Source: Oscillospiraceae bacterium (GTDB taxonomy: Bacteria; Bacillota; Clostridia; Oscillospirales; CAG-272). From it: DNA of 64,000 nucleotides. Under the pieces are notes generated by a model. The model did no database searches, was not told where the DNA came from, and was given only the letters and a program-made list of their open reading frames with translations. A program made the translations under genes and the position numbers. Shown in pieces: positions 53,525 to 62,431 of the stretch. The stretch covers positions 130,910 to 194,909 of the forward strand of contig SVSS01000001.1 of the NCBI GenBank assembly GCA_015064185.1, read 5' to 3'. Within the stretch, counting starts at the first letter, position 1. Every line of letters starts with the position of its first letter.

Positions 53525-55171
53525 TTATAGTGTATCGATCATGGCGTTGATGCGAGCAAATACGCGGTCCTTGCCCAAGATCTGCATAACAGCGTACATA
53601 TCGGGGGAGTTAAGACGCCCCGTAACGGCTACGCGCAGGAACATGCTGATATCGGCGACGTTGCCGCGGTAATTTTCAGGATTTTCCTTGTATGCCTTCA
53701 TGTCCGAGGCAAAGCCAAGCCCCTCCGCCACCGCTTTGATCTTGTCAAACCAAACGTTCATATCATCAGCGCCATCAAAGGTTTTCATAAAGCCTTCAAG
53801 CGCCGCCTTGATGTCTGCCTTGTCAAAGGTGTCGGGATAGGTGTCGGTTACCGTGAACCAATCGTCATAGAAAAAGTCAAGATAGGGGCGCACGTCGGCA
53901 AGCACGGCAAAATCCTTGCGCGGCTTTTTGCCGCCACGGCCGATCGAAAGGATGGATTTCGCATACGAGGGATCCTCCGTCAGGTGTGCATGAAGTGCGG
54001 TATCGTAATCCTTTGCCCATGCCACCACCTCATCATAAATACGGTCGGTCGACATGCGAGAGATGACATTTTTGGATACGTCGCGCAGCTTAGCGGCATC
54101 AAAGAGTGAGCCTGCGGGATTCATCTTTTTATAAGAGAATTTAAAGCTGTCAATGGGGGCATCGGGATTGGCACGCCGCCAATCCTCAAAGTTGGAATTG
54201 AGCACTGTCATCAGGTATTCGTATACTGATGCCACGGGGAAGCCTGCCTCGCGGTAATAGGTCAGCGCCAGCTCGGGGTCCTTACGCTTGGAGAGCTTGC
54301 GCTTGGATTCGCCGTCCATTTTCATCAGGGGGCCAATGTGCAGGTACTTGGGCGGCTTAAAGCCGAGTGAACGGAAGAGCTGTAGGTGGAAGGGCAGAGT
54401 CGGCAGCCATTCATCGCCACGCACCACGTGTGTGGTGTGCATCAAGTGGTCATCTACCGCATGCGCAAAGTGATAGGTGGGGATCCCGTCGGATTTGAGA
54501 AGCACGTGATCCATGTCGTTTTCTGTCAGCTCGAGGTTGCCCTTGATGAGATCGGTAAAGCGGATCTTATTTTCAATTGAGCCTGTGGAGCGGAAACGCA
54601 GCACCCAAGGCTTGCCTTGGGCAAGTGCCGCCTCAATATCCTCCATGGGTCGGTCGCGCCACACAGCCCATTTGCCAAAATATCCGTAGTTTGCCTTTTC
54701 CGCCTCTTGACGGGCGCGAATGTCGGCAAGCTCCTCCTCGGTGCAAAAGCAAGGGTATGCCTCGCCCTGCAGGACGAGCTGCTTGGCGTATACATGATAG
54801 ATATCAGCACGTTGGCGCTGACGGTAGGGACCGTATATACCGTTGTCGCCGTCAACGGTTGCACCCTCATCAAAGAGGATGTTATAATGCCTCAGCGATT
54901 CGATAAGAATTTCAACCGCGCCGGCTACCTCGCGCTTGGCATCGGTATCCTCCACACGCAGGAAGAGTGTGCCGCCCGATTGATGACACATGCGCTCGGA
55001 GGTAAGGCCCTGTACAAGGTTTCCAAGGTGCACAAAGCCCGTGGGGCTTGGTGCCATGCGGGAAACGATAGCGCCCTCGCTGAGCGTGCGAGGAGGGAAA
55101 AGCTCCTCCATGTCGCTTGGAGTTTTGGTTACATTTGGAAAAAGAAGTGTTGCAAGTGCGATAGTATCCAT
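53525..55171 (-). CDS. gltX: glutamyl-tRNA synthetase
   Basis: A 548-residue class Ic synthetase: RMAPSPTGFVHLGNLVQG (HIGH region, PSPTG), CFCTEEELADIRARQEAEK, VVRGDEWLPTLPFHLQLFRS and KLSKRKDPE (KMSKS). It is longer than the usual 470-500 residues, mainly by an N-terminal extension of about 35 residues (MDTIALATLLFPNVTKTPSD) with a synthetase-like leader. It charges tRNA-Glu. AGAGGTACACC precedes the ATG. It shares an operon with glnS, so both glutamate-family synthetases are made together. Confidence 0.95.
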   Translation of the reverse strand: MDTIALATLLFPNVTKTPSDMEELFPPRTLSEGAIVSRMAPSPTGFVHLGNLVQGLTSERMCHQSGGTLFLRVEDTDAKREVAGAVEILIESLRHYNILFDEGATVDGDNGIYGPYRQRQRADIYHVYAKQLVLQGEAYPCFCTEEELADIRARQEAEKANYGYFGKWAVWRDRPMEDIEAALAQGKPWVLRFRSTGSIENKIRFTDLIKGNLELTENDMDHVLLKSDGIPTYHFAHAVDDHLMHTTHVVRGDEWLPTLPFHLQLFRSLGFKPPKYLHIGPLMKMDGESKRKLSKRKDPELALTYYREAGFPVASVYEYLMTVLNSNFEDWRRANPDAPIDSFKFSYKKMNPAGSLFDAAKLRDVSKNVISRMSTDRIYDEVVAWAKDYDTALHAHLTEDPSYAKSILSIGRGGKKPRKDFAVLADVRPYLDFFYDDWFTVTDTYPDTFDKADIKAALEGFMKTFDGADDMNVWFDKIKAVAEGLGFASDMKAYKENPENYRGNVADISMFLRVAVTGRLNSPDMYAVMQILGKDRVFARINAMIDTL

Positions 55172-55188
55172 GGTGTACCTCTGTTATC

Positions 55189-55809
55189 TTAAAGTTCCAT
55201 AAAATTTTTAATTTCATTCAGCGCTGTGCCAAGCTTTGCGGGTGCGCCATGCCCCGGATAGATCGTGGTTGTGGCAGGCAGCGTAGCGATTGCAGAAAGC
55301 GATTGCTGTAGTGCTAGGGGGTCGCCGCCAAAAAGATCGTATCTGCCGTATCCTGCGGCAAAGATCGTGTCACCTGTAAAGGCGATATCATCGATCAAAA
55401 ACAAGCTAGAGCCGCGTGTGTGCCCAGGTGTGCACATCACACGAAAGCTCAGGTCGCCGAAGGTGAGTGATGCGCCGTCGTCAAAAAGATGATCTGCTGT
55501 GGGGTAGGATCTGTCAAAGCCGAAAAACAGCGAAAAGGCGTTTTTTGCACCGTCGGCGGGGAGCTCCTCATCGCCGCGCGAAAGATAAATTGCAGCACCC
55601 GTTGCCGCCTTCACCTCTGCTACGGTCAGCATGTGATCAAAATGACCGTGCGTGAGCAGTATTGCAGCAAGGGTAGCATTTGCCTTTTGCAATGCCTCGG
55701 TAACGCAAGTGACAGGCGCGGTGCAATCAATGAGTACGGCGGTATGACCACTTGTTACAAGATAACAATTGCCGGCGTATCCGCCCGGCGTAAGATTTTG
55801 TATTTCCAT
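55189..55809 (-). CDS. MBL-fold metallo-hydrolase (glyoxalase II-like)
   Basis: A 206-residue metallo-beta-lactamase fold: LLTHGHFDHMLTVAEV (HxHxDH), VMCTPGHTRGSSLFLIDDIA, FTGDTIFAAGYGRYD and IYPGHGAPAKLG give the four zinc-binding blocks. The pattern fits hydroxyacylglutathione hydrolase-like proteins, often of unspecific thioesterase role in anaerobes without glutathione. First gene of the gltX-glnS operon. AAATAGGTAGAATA precedes the ATG; the ribosome binding site is weak. Confidence 0.88.
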   Translation of the reverse strand: MEIQNLTPGGYAGNCYLVTSGHTAVLIDCTAPVTCVTEALQKANATLAAILLTHGHFDHMLTVAEVKAATGAAIYLSRGDEELPADGAKNAFSLFFGFDRSYPTADHLFDDGASLTFGDLSFRVMCTPGHTRGSSLFLIDDIAFTGDTIFAAGYGRYDLFGGDPLALQQSLSAIATLPATTTIYPGHGAPAKLGTALNEIKNFMEL

Positions 55810-55844
55810 TATTCTACCTATTTAATATGTACCGTTATTAAAAT

Positions 55845-55873
55845 AGTATAACATATTTTTAGGGGCTTGTCTA
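55845..55873 (-). promoter_or_regulatory. promoter of the MBL-gltX-glnS-GDPD operon
   Basis: Minus-strand TAGACA (55873-55868), 17-base spacer, TATACT (55850-55845). No T-box leader is visible between promoter and first gene. Confidence 0.75.
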
Positions 55874-55896
55874 TAAGTAATATGTAAAAACAAGAA

Positions 55897-55928
55897 AAAA
55901 ATACGCCCGCAATCGCGGGCGTATTTTT
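55897..55928 (-). terminator. terminator of the oligopeptide-binding protein gene
   Basis: AAAAATACGCCCGC (55897-55910) pairs with GCGGGCGTATTTTT (55915-55928); on the minus strand it is followed by a long T run (from the A run at 55890-55900). Confidence 0.85.
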
Positions 55929-55940
55929 AATTATAGTTGT

Positions 55941-57752
55941 TTATTCTTCTTCAACAAAGCCGTCACGAATTGCGATCTTCCAGTAGCCCGAAAGCTTCGC
56001 ATCGGTAAGGACGTTCGGGCAGAAGAAATCAGATTTCACACCGGAAAGCTTTTTGCCAACAAGCTGAGTATTTTTGTTGTATACCACGGGGATGACGGGC
56101 ATATCCTTCATCAGAATTGCCTCTGCCTCTGCCAAAAGCGCTGCGCGCTTCTTCTCGTTTTGCTCAGCCTGTGCTGCATCTATTTTTGCGTTGTATTCCT
56201 CGCTGTCGTAGCCCGTGATGTGGGGGTTTGCCGTGTAGGTTGTTTTGCCGTCCTCACCCACAACTGCAGAGTAGCCATTGCCGGAGAATGCTTTTGCAAA
56301 GGGCGCAAGGTAGGAAAGCGCGGTGGGTGCAGTGGATACCAGATCAAGCGCAATCACGTCAAAGCTGCCGCTTTGCAGCGCTTCTCTGTATTCGCTGGCG
56401 TATGCGCCGGTATGTGTTTTGTTGCCCTTGCTATCTTCGTTCACGATCTCGTAAACGCCAAGCTCCTTGAGCGTTACATCAAAGCCGATCTGCTTCCATG
56501 CAGCTACTGCAAGCTGTGCCATCTTAAGGTGCTCTTCACTTCCCGCGTTTACGGTCAGCGTAAAGCTGTAATCACTTGCCTTGATGCCTGCATCTGCCAA
56601 AAGCTGCTTAGCCTGCTCCACATTGGCTGCGGTCGTAAAGTAACCATCCACCTTTTTGCGGAAGGTCGTGCTCTTGTCAGCGCGGTAAAGAATGGACTCG
56701 GGAACCAAAGCATCTGCCGCCTCGGCATATACGATCGCCTCGGCAATTGCCTCACGGTCAAGTGCGAGAGAAAGTGCATTTCTCACGGCCGCGTTGTCAA
56801 AGGGTGCAACCGCTTGGTTCATGTAGTACACGTGGGTGGAGTTAGAAGCAGTTACGTCAAGCTTTTTCAAAACGTCGGCATATTCATCGGTGCGTGCCGC
56901 AAGGGGAATGTAACCGAAGTAGTAAAGTGCACCCTCCTCGGTGCTGTTGAAGTTGGGAAGCTGATCAATGGCGGGCGTGGTGTAATCCACAATGATGCGG
57001 TAAGGCGTTACGTACTTGTCGGGATCGTCCTTGGTGCGGTCGCGGTAGTAATAACCGTTGCGCTCCAGCATGAAGCCGTCTTTCTCCTTATAATCCATCA
57101 TATTGATAGTAAAAGGACCACTGCACACGATATCCTTGCCAAGCTTGCTCCAATTCTCGTCGGTGTCGATCTTGTCGGCACGGAGCGGATAGAGTGCAGG
57201 GCTTGCCAATACAGGCAGGAAAGTGTCAATATCAATGTTTCTTTCAAACTCGATCTCGAGGGTGAGGGGATCGGTCACCATAACGCCAAGGTGGTCAACG
57301 CTGTCGGTTCCCGCAGCAATGTTACGTGCGTTCTTAATATCAAACAGCATAGCAACCGCAGGGTGGGAAACGCCGGTCGAGAACAGACGCAAGAACGCGT
57401 ATTGTGCCTCGGAAGCGGTGACCTGTACACCGTCGGACCATTTGGTTTCTTTCAAATGAAGTACAAGTTTGTAAGTATCCTTCTCTTCGTCAGCAATGTA
57501 CTCATATTCATCTACAAGTGCTTTCTTTACGTCGCCGTCTTCATCGGCGGTAAAGAGGCCCTCGTAGATCAAAGATACGATCTGCAGTGTTGCCTGATTG
57601 TCAAAGGCATTGAGCGGGTCGAAGTCATAGACTCTTTCGCCCAGGTACATGCGAATGTAAGCACCCTTATCGTTTATGCCGTGCGAGCAGCCTGCGAAGC
57701 AGAGCAACAGGCACACAAGAGAAAGCACAAGTGCCACAATGCGTTTCATCAT
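55941..57752 (-). CDS. ABC transporter substrate-binding lipoprotein, peptide/oligopeptide type
   Basis: A 603-residue SBP_bac_5 protein. The signal peptide ends in a lipobox-like CFAGC, so the mature protein is probably anchored by Cys. The body has the family features: NAFDNQATLQIVSLIYEGLF, YKLVLHLKETKWSDGVQVTA, ASEAQYAFLRLF, AVRNALSLALDREAIAEAIV and LLADAGIKAS. It delivers peptides or, less often, nickel or opines to an ABC importer. No permease or ATPase gene is next to it, so it is an orphan partner of a system elsewhere. The ATG at 57752 follows AAGGAGG by 9 bases; a second ATG follows directly. Acidic C-terminus ends EEE. Confidence 0.92.
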   Translation of the reverse strand: MMKRIVALVLSLVCLLLCFAGCSHGINDKGAYIRMYLGERVYDFDPLNAFDNQATLQIVSLIYEGLFTADEDGDVKKALVDEYEYIADEEKDTYKLVLHLKETKWSDGVQVTASEAQYAFLRLFSTGVSHPAVAMLFDIKNARNIAAGTDSVDHLGVMVTDPLTLEIEFERNIDIDTFLPVLASPALYPLRADKIDTDENWSKLGKDIVCSGPFTINMMDYKEKDGFMLERNGYYYRDRTKDDPDKYVTPYRIIVDYTTPAIDQLPNFNSTEEGALYYFGYIPLAARTDEYADVLKKLDVTASNSTHVYYMNQAVAPFDNAAVRNALSLALDREAIAEAIVYAEAADALVPESILYRADKSTTFRKKVDGYFTTAANVEQAKQLLADAGIKASDYSFTLTVNAGSEEHLKMAQLAVAAWKQIGFDVTLKELGVYEIVNEDSKGNKTHTGAYASEYREALQSGSFDVIALDLVSTAPTALSYLAPFAKAFSGNGYSAVVGEDGKTTYTANPHITGYDSEEYNAKIDAAQAEQNEKKRAALLAEAEAILMKDMPVIPVVYNKNTQLVGKKLSGVKSDFFCPNVLTDAKLSGYWKIAIRDGFVEEE

Positions 57753-57816
57753 TTTGGTAATCCTCCTTGGTGGGGTATGCGGCATACTGCCATACGATAC
57801 CATATTAACGTTTTAT

Positions 57817-57845
57817 ATTATATCATGACTTAGATTAAATTTCAA
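57817..57845 (-). promoter_or_regulatory. sigma-A promoter of the peptide-binding lipoprotein
   Basis: Minus-strand TTGAAA (57845-57840), 17-base spacer, TATAAT (57822-57817). Confidence 0.85.
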
Positions 57846-57976
57846 GCATTCCTTGTCACAAAAAAGCAAGGTTTGGACACTTGCACAATAATTTGGTAAA
57901 AAAATAGGCAACTTTCACATAGTGAAAGAAAAAAACGGGGATAATAGAAAAACATTCGGTAAATGGGGGCGTAATT

Positions 57977-58855
57977 ATGGTAGGAAGAGGGCGTAGTGAT
58001 CTGGCAAGAGAGTGCGGATGTGAGGAAAACGCGGACGGTGTACGCGTGCTTCGCACAAGCGCGTGCGGGTACGAGATCTTGCGGGTGCAGATCAAGAGCG
58101 AGGAGGCGGCAAGGCGGATCGGCAAGCCATGTGGCAGGTATGTTACGGTTTCCTGCGGCAGGGCGCTTTGTGAGGGAGAAACGGCAATTGAGGAGCTGCG
58201 GCGCGTGCTTGCCGTTGAACTCAGGGAAATGGCTGAGCGCGTTGTGGGAAAACGCATTCAGCAAAGCTTTTCCTTGCTGGTCATCGGGCTTGGAAATGCT
58301 GAAATGACACCGGATGCCCTAGGGCCGCAAACGGTTCGGCGTATCACGGCCACACGCTGTGCGACGGGAGAGGAAGGCATGTGGGAGCTGTGCGATCACC
58401 CCTGCCGCATTTCGGCATTGGCGACAGGTGTTTCCTGCCAAACGGGGCTGGAAACTGTTGAGATCGTGCGCGGCTTGGTATCTGTTACCGGCCCCGATCT
58501 TGTTCTTGCGGTGGATGCGCTTGCGGCGCGGGCAACAAGCCACTTGGGTGCAACCGTTCAGCTTTCCGATACGGGTATACAGCCGGGGGCGGGGATCGGC
58601 GGCGCGCGCCCCGCACTGACTGAAAAAACAGTAGGCGCACCTGTTTTGGCACTTGGTGTGCCTACGGTTGTGGAAAGTGAAACATTGGTAAAGGATGCAC
58701 TGTCACGTTTTGGGATAGAGGAGGATATGCCCGAATTTTCAGATTTGTTGCATGGCGTCAAAAGCTTTTTCGTTACACCCAAGGAGATCGATCTGCTGGT
58801 GCCAAGCCTTGCGGCACTGCTGGCGGATAGCATTGAAAAGGCTTTTTCGGTATAG
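57977..58855 (+). CDS. gpr: germination protease GPR (spore protease)
   Basis: A 292-residue A25 endopeptidase: LLVIGLGNAEMTPDALGPQT, ISALATGVSCQTGLETVEIV and LVLAVDALAARATSHLGATV with QLSDTGIQPGAGIGGARPA are the conserved core. GPR degrades small acid-soluble proteins in germinating spores and is made in the forespore as a zymogen. GGGGGCGTAATT precedes the ATG. No sigma-A promoter is visible upstream; a perfect 7-bp inverted repeat CTTTCAC-ATA-GTGAAAG lies at 57912-57928. A sigma-G promoter is expected but I could not place one. The gene is alone, not next to rpsT or spoIIP as in many Firmicutes. Confidence 0.93.
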   Translation: MVGRGRSDLARECGCEENADGVRVLRTSACGYEILRVQIKSEEAARRIGKPCGRYVTVSCGRALCEGETAIEELRRVLAVELREMAERVVGKRIQQSFSLLVIGLGNAEMTPDALGPQTVRRITATRCATGEEGMWELCDHPCRISALATGVSCQTGLETVEIVRGLVSVTGPDLVLAVDALAARATSHLGATVQLSDTGIQPGAGIGGARPALTEKTVGAPVLALGVPTVVESETLVKDALSRFGIEEDMPEFSDLLHGVKSFFVTPKEIDLLVPSLAALLADSIEKAFSV

Positions 58856-58924
58856 CCGAAGCCGATAGACTTTTATAACCCAAGCACGCCTTGTCGGCGG
58901 GAAAAGCTCTTGCCATATTATAAC

Positions 58925-58957
58925 AAAACGGCATGACCGCACCGGTCATGCCGTTTT
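58925..58957. terminator. bidirectional terminator
   Basis: A perfect 15-bp stem (58925-58939 with 58943-58957), 3-base loop and T run. It separates gpr and the convergent aminotransferase. Confidence 0.92.
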
Positions 58958-58977
58958 TCACAAGCATTTTGTTGATT

Positions 58978-60144
58978 TTATTTGAGCGTTTTGACAAATG
59001 CCTCGATGCGATTGAGCGCTTCCTCAATGTGTTTGATGGAATATGCATAGGAAACGCGTGCAAAGCGCTCGCCACCCTCGCCAAAGGCGGTCCCGGGTAC
59101 GATCGCACATTTGTATTCGTTGAGCAATCTATCACAGAAGGTCTCGGCATCAAGACCGAACTTTCCGACCTCGGGATAGATATAGAATGCCCCCTCGGGC
59201 TCAAACACATCAATGCCGATATCGCGGAAGCCTTGGTAGACAAAACGGCGGCGGCGGTCGTATTCGCCCACCATCATGGCAATATCCTCATCACCGTTTT
59301 TCAGCGCCTCGATAGCGGCGAGCTGACTGGTCGTGGGTGCGCACATGATGGCATATTGGTGGATCTTGAGCATTTGCTCAGCCAAAGGCTTGGGGGCTGC
59401 AAGGTAACCCATGCGCCAGCCTGTCATTGCGTAGGACTTGGAAAAGCCGCTGGTAATGATGGTGCGCTCCCACATGCCGTCAAGTGAGGCGATCGAAACA
59501 TGCTGCCTGCCGTAGGTCATCTCTGCGTAGATCTCATCGGAGAGTACCAAAATATTGGTGCCGCGCAAAACCTCGGCGATCCCCTCAAGCTCTTCCTTTG
59601 TCAGAATTGCGCCTGTGGGGTTGTTGGGGTAGGGAAGCACAAGCATTTTTGTTTTTGGTGTAATGGCGGCACGCAGTGCCTCGGGGGTAAGCTTAAAGCG
59701 ATCCTCTACCGTTGTTTTAACAATGACGGGCACACCGCCGCAAAGGCGGGCAATGGGCTCGTAGCAAACAAAAGAAGGCGTGGGAATAATGATCTCGTCA
59801 CCGGGGTCTGTGACTGCGCGAATGGCAAGGTCGATCGCCTCGCTGCCACCAACCGTTACAACGGTTTCCTCGGGCATATAGGAGAGCGCAAAGCGGCGCT
59901 TTAGGTAAGTGCAGATCTCGGCGCGCAGCTCGGGCATGCCGGCATTTGAGGTGTAATAGGTCTTGCCCTTTTGCAGGCTTTCAATGCCTGCCTCGCGAAT
60001 GTGCCATGGCGTAACAAAGTCGGGTTGACCGACTGTAAGTCCTATGACATCCTTTCTGCCGTCAAGCAGATCGAAAAATTTTCGAATGCCGGATTTTTTT
60101 AGACCCGTGACTGTGCGCGAGAGAACGGAAGTATAGTCGATCAT
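58978..60144 (-). CDS. class I/II PLP-dependent aminotransferase (AlaT-like)
   Basis: A 388-residue fold-type I enzyme: YYTSNAGMPELRAEI, GGSEAIDLAI, PYPNNPTGAI (Asn175), LSDEIYAEMTY (Asp203, Tyr206), SGFSKSYAMTGWRMGY (PLP Lys236) and a C-terminal RVSYAYS (substrate Arg). In Bacillus an Lrp regulator gene and such an aminotransferase form alaR-alaT for alanine synthesis; the same pair lies here, which suggests but does not prove an alanine role. The ATG at 60144 shares bases with the upstream stop; the reading frame could extend to a TTG at 60153. Confidence 0.9.
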   Translation of the reverse strand: MIDYTSVLSRTVTGLKKSGIRKFFDLLDGRKDVIGLTVGQPDFVTPWHIREAGIESLQKGKTYYTSNAGMPELRAEICTYLKRRFALSYMPEETVVTVGGSEAIDLAIRAVTDPGDEIIIPTPSFVCYEPIARLCGGVPVIVKTTVEDRFKLTPEALRAAITPKTKMLVLPYPNNPTGAILTKEELEGIAEVLRGTNILVLSDEIYAEMTYGRQHVSIASLDGMWERTIITSGFSKSYAMTGWRMGYLAAPKPLAEQMLKIHQYAIMCAPTTSQLAAIEALKNGDEDIAMMVGEYDRRRRFVYQGFRDIGIDVFEPEGAFYIYPEVGKFGLDAETFCDRLLNEYKCAIVPGTAFGEGGERFARVSYAYSIKHIEEALNRIEAFVKTLK

Positions 60145-60620
60145 CAGTTGCAATTTCCTCTCTCGTCGATCTCCTCGACGCCGTAGACCACACCCTTGTC
60201 CTTATATTTGCGCAGTACAAAGTGTGTGGCGGTAGATACGACCTCCTCGATGGTAGCAAGCTTTTGCGCTACGAAATAGGCGACCTCCTTCATGGTCTTG
60301 CCCTCGATCAGCACGCAAAGATCGTAGCCACCTGACATCAGGTAAAGGCTTTGCACCTCGGGGTAGCTGTAGATCTTTTCGGCAACGCGGTCAAAGCCAC
60401 GGTCACGCTGAGGGGTGATCTTTACCTCGATCAGCGCGGAAACGTATTCGCGGTCAGTTTTGTCCCAGTCGATCAGAGTTTTATATCCTACAATGACGCC
60501 GTCTTTTTCGTATTCCTTGATCAACTTTTTGATATCGCCCGTTTCCTTGCCGCACATTACGGCAAGCTGTGCAGGGGTAAGGGTTGCATTATCCTCTAAC
60601 AGTTTAAGAATGGTATCCAT
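60144..60620 (-). CDS. Lrp/AsnC family transcriptional regulator
   Basis: A 158-residue protein with an N-terminal helix-turn-helix (ATLTPAQLAVMCGKETGDIK, then LIKEYEKDGVIVGYKTLIDW) and a RAM/ligand domain (YVSALIEVKITPQRDRGFDR, SLYLMSGGYDLCVLIEGKTM). Such regulators sense amino acids. It overlaps the aminotransferase start by one base and follows the MutS-like gene by 3 bases, so it is probably a local sensor for this operon, as AlaR is in Bacillus. Confidence 0.92.
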   Translation of the reverse strand: MDTILKLLEDNATLTPAQLAVMCGKETGDIKKLIKEYEKDGVIVGYKTLIDWDKTDREYVSALIEVKITPQRDRGFDRVAEKIYSYPEVQSLYLMSGGYDLCVLIEGKTMKEVAYFVAQKLATIEEVVSTATHFVLRKYKDKGVVYGVEEIDERGNCN

Positions 60621-60623
60621 ATT

Positions 60624-62255
60624 TTATGCCTCCTTGTCGGGTGCGTTTTTTTGTTTGATCTTATTTAAAATTCCATCGTACGTAAGACCGTATTTCTCCG
60701 CGATGTCGCGCGCATAACTCTTTCCGTCGGGCTTGGTGCGGTAAATGCGGAAGGAGCGCTTGCCTTCCTCAATGCCGGCAACCAATGTGTCGATCGGTGC
60801 GCCGCCTTGGGGTACGGTGCGCGCATTGATGTCATCGATCTTTGTTGCCAGCTCATGCAGGTGGGTGGAAAAAATACAGCGGCATTTTGCCATAGAAAGT
60901 CCTGCCAGCACCTCTGCGGCAATATAGGATGCCTCAAAGGAGCCTGTGGAGGAAAGCGTTTCGTCAAGCAACACAAGACTCTCCTCGCTGATCTCCTCAA
61001 AGATCTCGCCAAGGCGTGCGCATTCCTCGCCAAGACGCCCCTTGTCGATGGTGTCGTCAGCACCTGTGGGGAAATGGGTAAATATCTTATCCACAGGGCT
61101 AAGGGCAACCCTTTCGGCGGGTACGGGGAGCCCCAGCTGTGCCATAGCCTGTATCAGACCTACGGCACAGGTAACGACAGACTTGCCGCCGCGGTTGGGT
61201 CCGGTCAGCACGTAAATACCGGCGTTCTTGTCAAAATCAATGTCGTTTTTGACCATCTTGTCGTCGGTCTTTAAAGCCACAACGGGATTGTAAAAGCGCG
61301 TAGCGCTAAAGGCGCGCTCCTTGCTCGGCAGGATCTCGGGCACCGTTACCGTACCGCCCTTGATCTTCAGTGCGCGGATAAGATTTGTGCCCTTTACAAG
61401 CAATTCAAATTCCGGCAAAAGGTTGAGCAGGAAATCGGTGTTTTCGAGAACGTAGGTTTGTACAATTTTTTTCCAAGAGCGCAGAGAATGACGGTAAACG
61501 TCATTGATCGCGGAGTTGAACGCAAGCGAGAGGGCGGTCTTTTGGTTTTCGGATTGCTTTTTGCCAAAGGGAACCAGCTCCGCAATGCAGGTATACTCAT
61601 CCTCCTTGAAGTTCAGGCGCAGCAGCTTTTGCAGAGTATCGCCCGAGCGGAAGGGCTCGGGGTTGATCGCAAGCACGCCTGCGTCGCGCGGGCGCAGCTG
61701 CGCATCGAGATTGACGCCGACTGTCACGCTCTTGATATCGCGTACGCGGTTGGTCAGCTCTGACAGGCGTTCGTTGAGATCGGCGTAATATTCGCTTTCC
61801 ACAAGCTTGGCAACATGATCAGCAAGCTTGGTAAGCGCTCCGCTTTCATAGCTCGCTTTTTTGGCACAGAGCCCTTGGTAGAGCACGTCGATGCTTGAAA
61901 TGTAGAGCTCGATCTCTGTAATGCCCGAAAGATAATCGGCGGTATCGCCGCTGTCGGATTCCAGCCTGCGCAGCTCCATGATGTCATGGAGAAGGGGGAT
62001 CAGCTTGCCAAAGGTTTGGGTGATCTCCTCGTGGGCAAGAAGATCCGCAAATACCGCTTCGCGATAGCGAATGACATCGGGATCTTTAGTAACAAATTCG
62101 GAAAGGGAGGCGTTTTTCAAGGGAAGAACCTCGGCAAGCCCCAGCTCCTCCAATGTAAAATCGTCGATCTCTGCAGCACCGCCCGCAAGGTGGCGATCCT
62201 GTGCTTGCTTATTGGGAAAAAGCAAGCTGAAATCTGCAAGCTCGATATCCGGCAT
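60624..62255 (-). CDS. MutS-family ATPase, short form without mismatch-recognition domain
   Basis: A 543-residue protein: helical lever and clamp-like region (about 60-300) and a C-terminal MutS ATPase with Walker A TGPNRGGKS (352-359, first Gly at 352), LLDETLSSTG as Walker B and FSTHLHELA as the His switch. The mismatch-binding domain I, connector domain and Smr nuclease of MutS2 are absent. The function of such short forms is unknown; a role in DNA structure handling is possible. GGAGGTTCATT precedes the ATG at 62255. It is the first gene of an operon with the Lrp and aminotransferase genes, an unusual pairing. Confidence 0.85.
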   Translation of the reverse strand: MPDIELADFSLLFPNKQAQDRHLAGGAAEIDDFTLEELGLAEVLPLKNASLSEFVTKDPDVIRYREAVFADLLAHEEITQTFGKLIPLLHDIMELRRLESDSGDTADYLSGITEIELYISSIDVLYQGLCAKKASYESGALTKLADHVAKLVESEYYADLNERLSELTNRVRDIKSVTVGVNLDAQLRPRDAGVLAINPEPFRSGDTLQKLLRLNFKEDEYTCIAELVPFGKKQSENQKTALSLAFNSAINDVYRHSLRSWKKIVQTYVLENTDFLLNLLPEFELLVKGTNLIRALKIKGGTVTVPEILPSKERAFSATRFYNPVVALKTDDKMVKNDIDFDKNAGIYVLTGPNRGGKSVVTCAVGLIQAMAQLGLPVPAERVALSPVDKIFTHFPTGADDTIDKGRLGEECARLGEIFEEISEESLVLLDETLSSTGSFEASYIAAEVLAGLSMAKCRCIFSTHLHELATKIDDINARTVPQGGAPIDTLVAGIEEGKRSFRIYRTKPDGKSYARDIAEKYGLTYDGILNKIKQKNAPDKEA

Positions 62256-62306
62256 AATGAACCTCCTGAAAGCATCTTACTTCATACATTTAAATCATGA
62301 TAAAAA

Positions 62307-62335
62307 ATTATAACACATTATGATAAAAAAATCAA
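62307..62335 (-). promoter_or_regulatory. sigma-A promoter of the MutS-like/Lrp/aminotransferase operon
   Basis: Minus-strand TTGATT (62335-62330), 17-base spacer, TATAAT (62312-62307). Confidence 0.82.
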
Positions 62336-62374
62336 GCGAATGGCGAAATTTTTGTGTGATGTTGCGTCGCTGTC

Positions 62375-62403
62375 TTGCAAAAGCATGCAGAGTGTGTTAA
62401 AAT
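62375..62403 (+). promoter_or_regulatory. sigma-A promoter of the UxaC-like gene
   Basis: TTGCAA (62375-62380), 17-base spacer, TAAAAT (62398-62403). It rules out upstream in-frame starts at 62375 and 62402 and supports the ATG at 62432. Confidence 0.75.
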
Positions 62404-62431
62404 GACAAATAGAAAGGGAGGTGATCGGGCG

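Noticed and set aside
55810-55940. T-box riboswitch before the glutamate-family synthetases
   Set aside because: The promoter is only about 35 bases from the first gene, leaving no room for a T-box leader.
56160-57833. Long plus-strand reading frame opposite the peptide-binding lipoprotein gene
   Set aside because: It is antisense to a gene with signal peptide, promoter and family motifs; composition (Val/Cys/Gly-rich) is that of a shadow frame.
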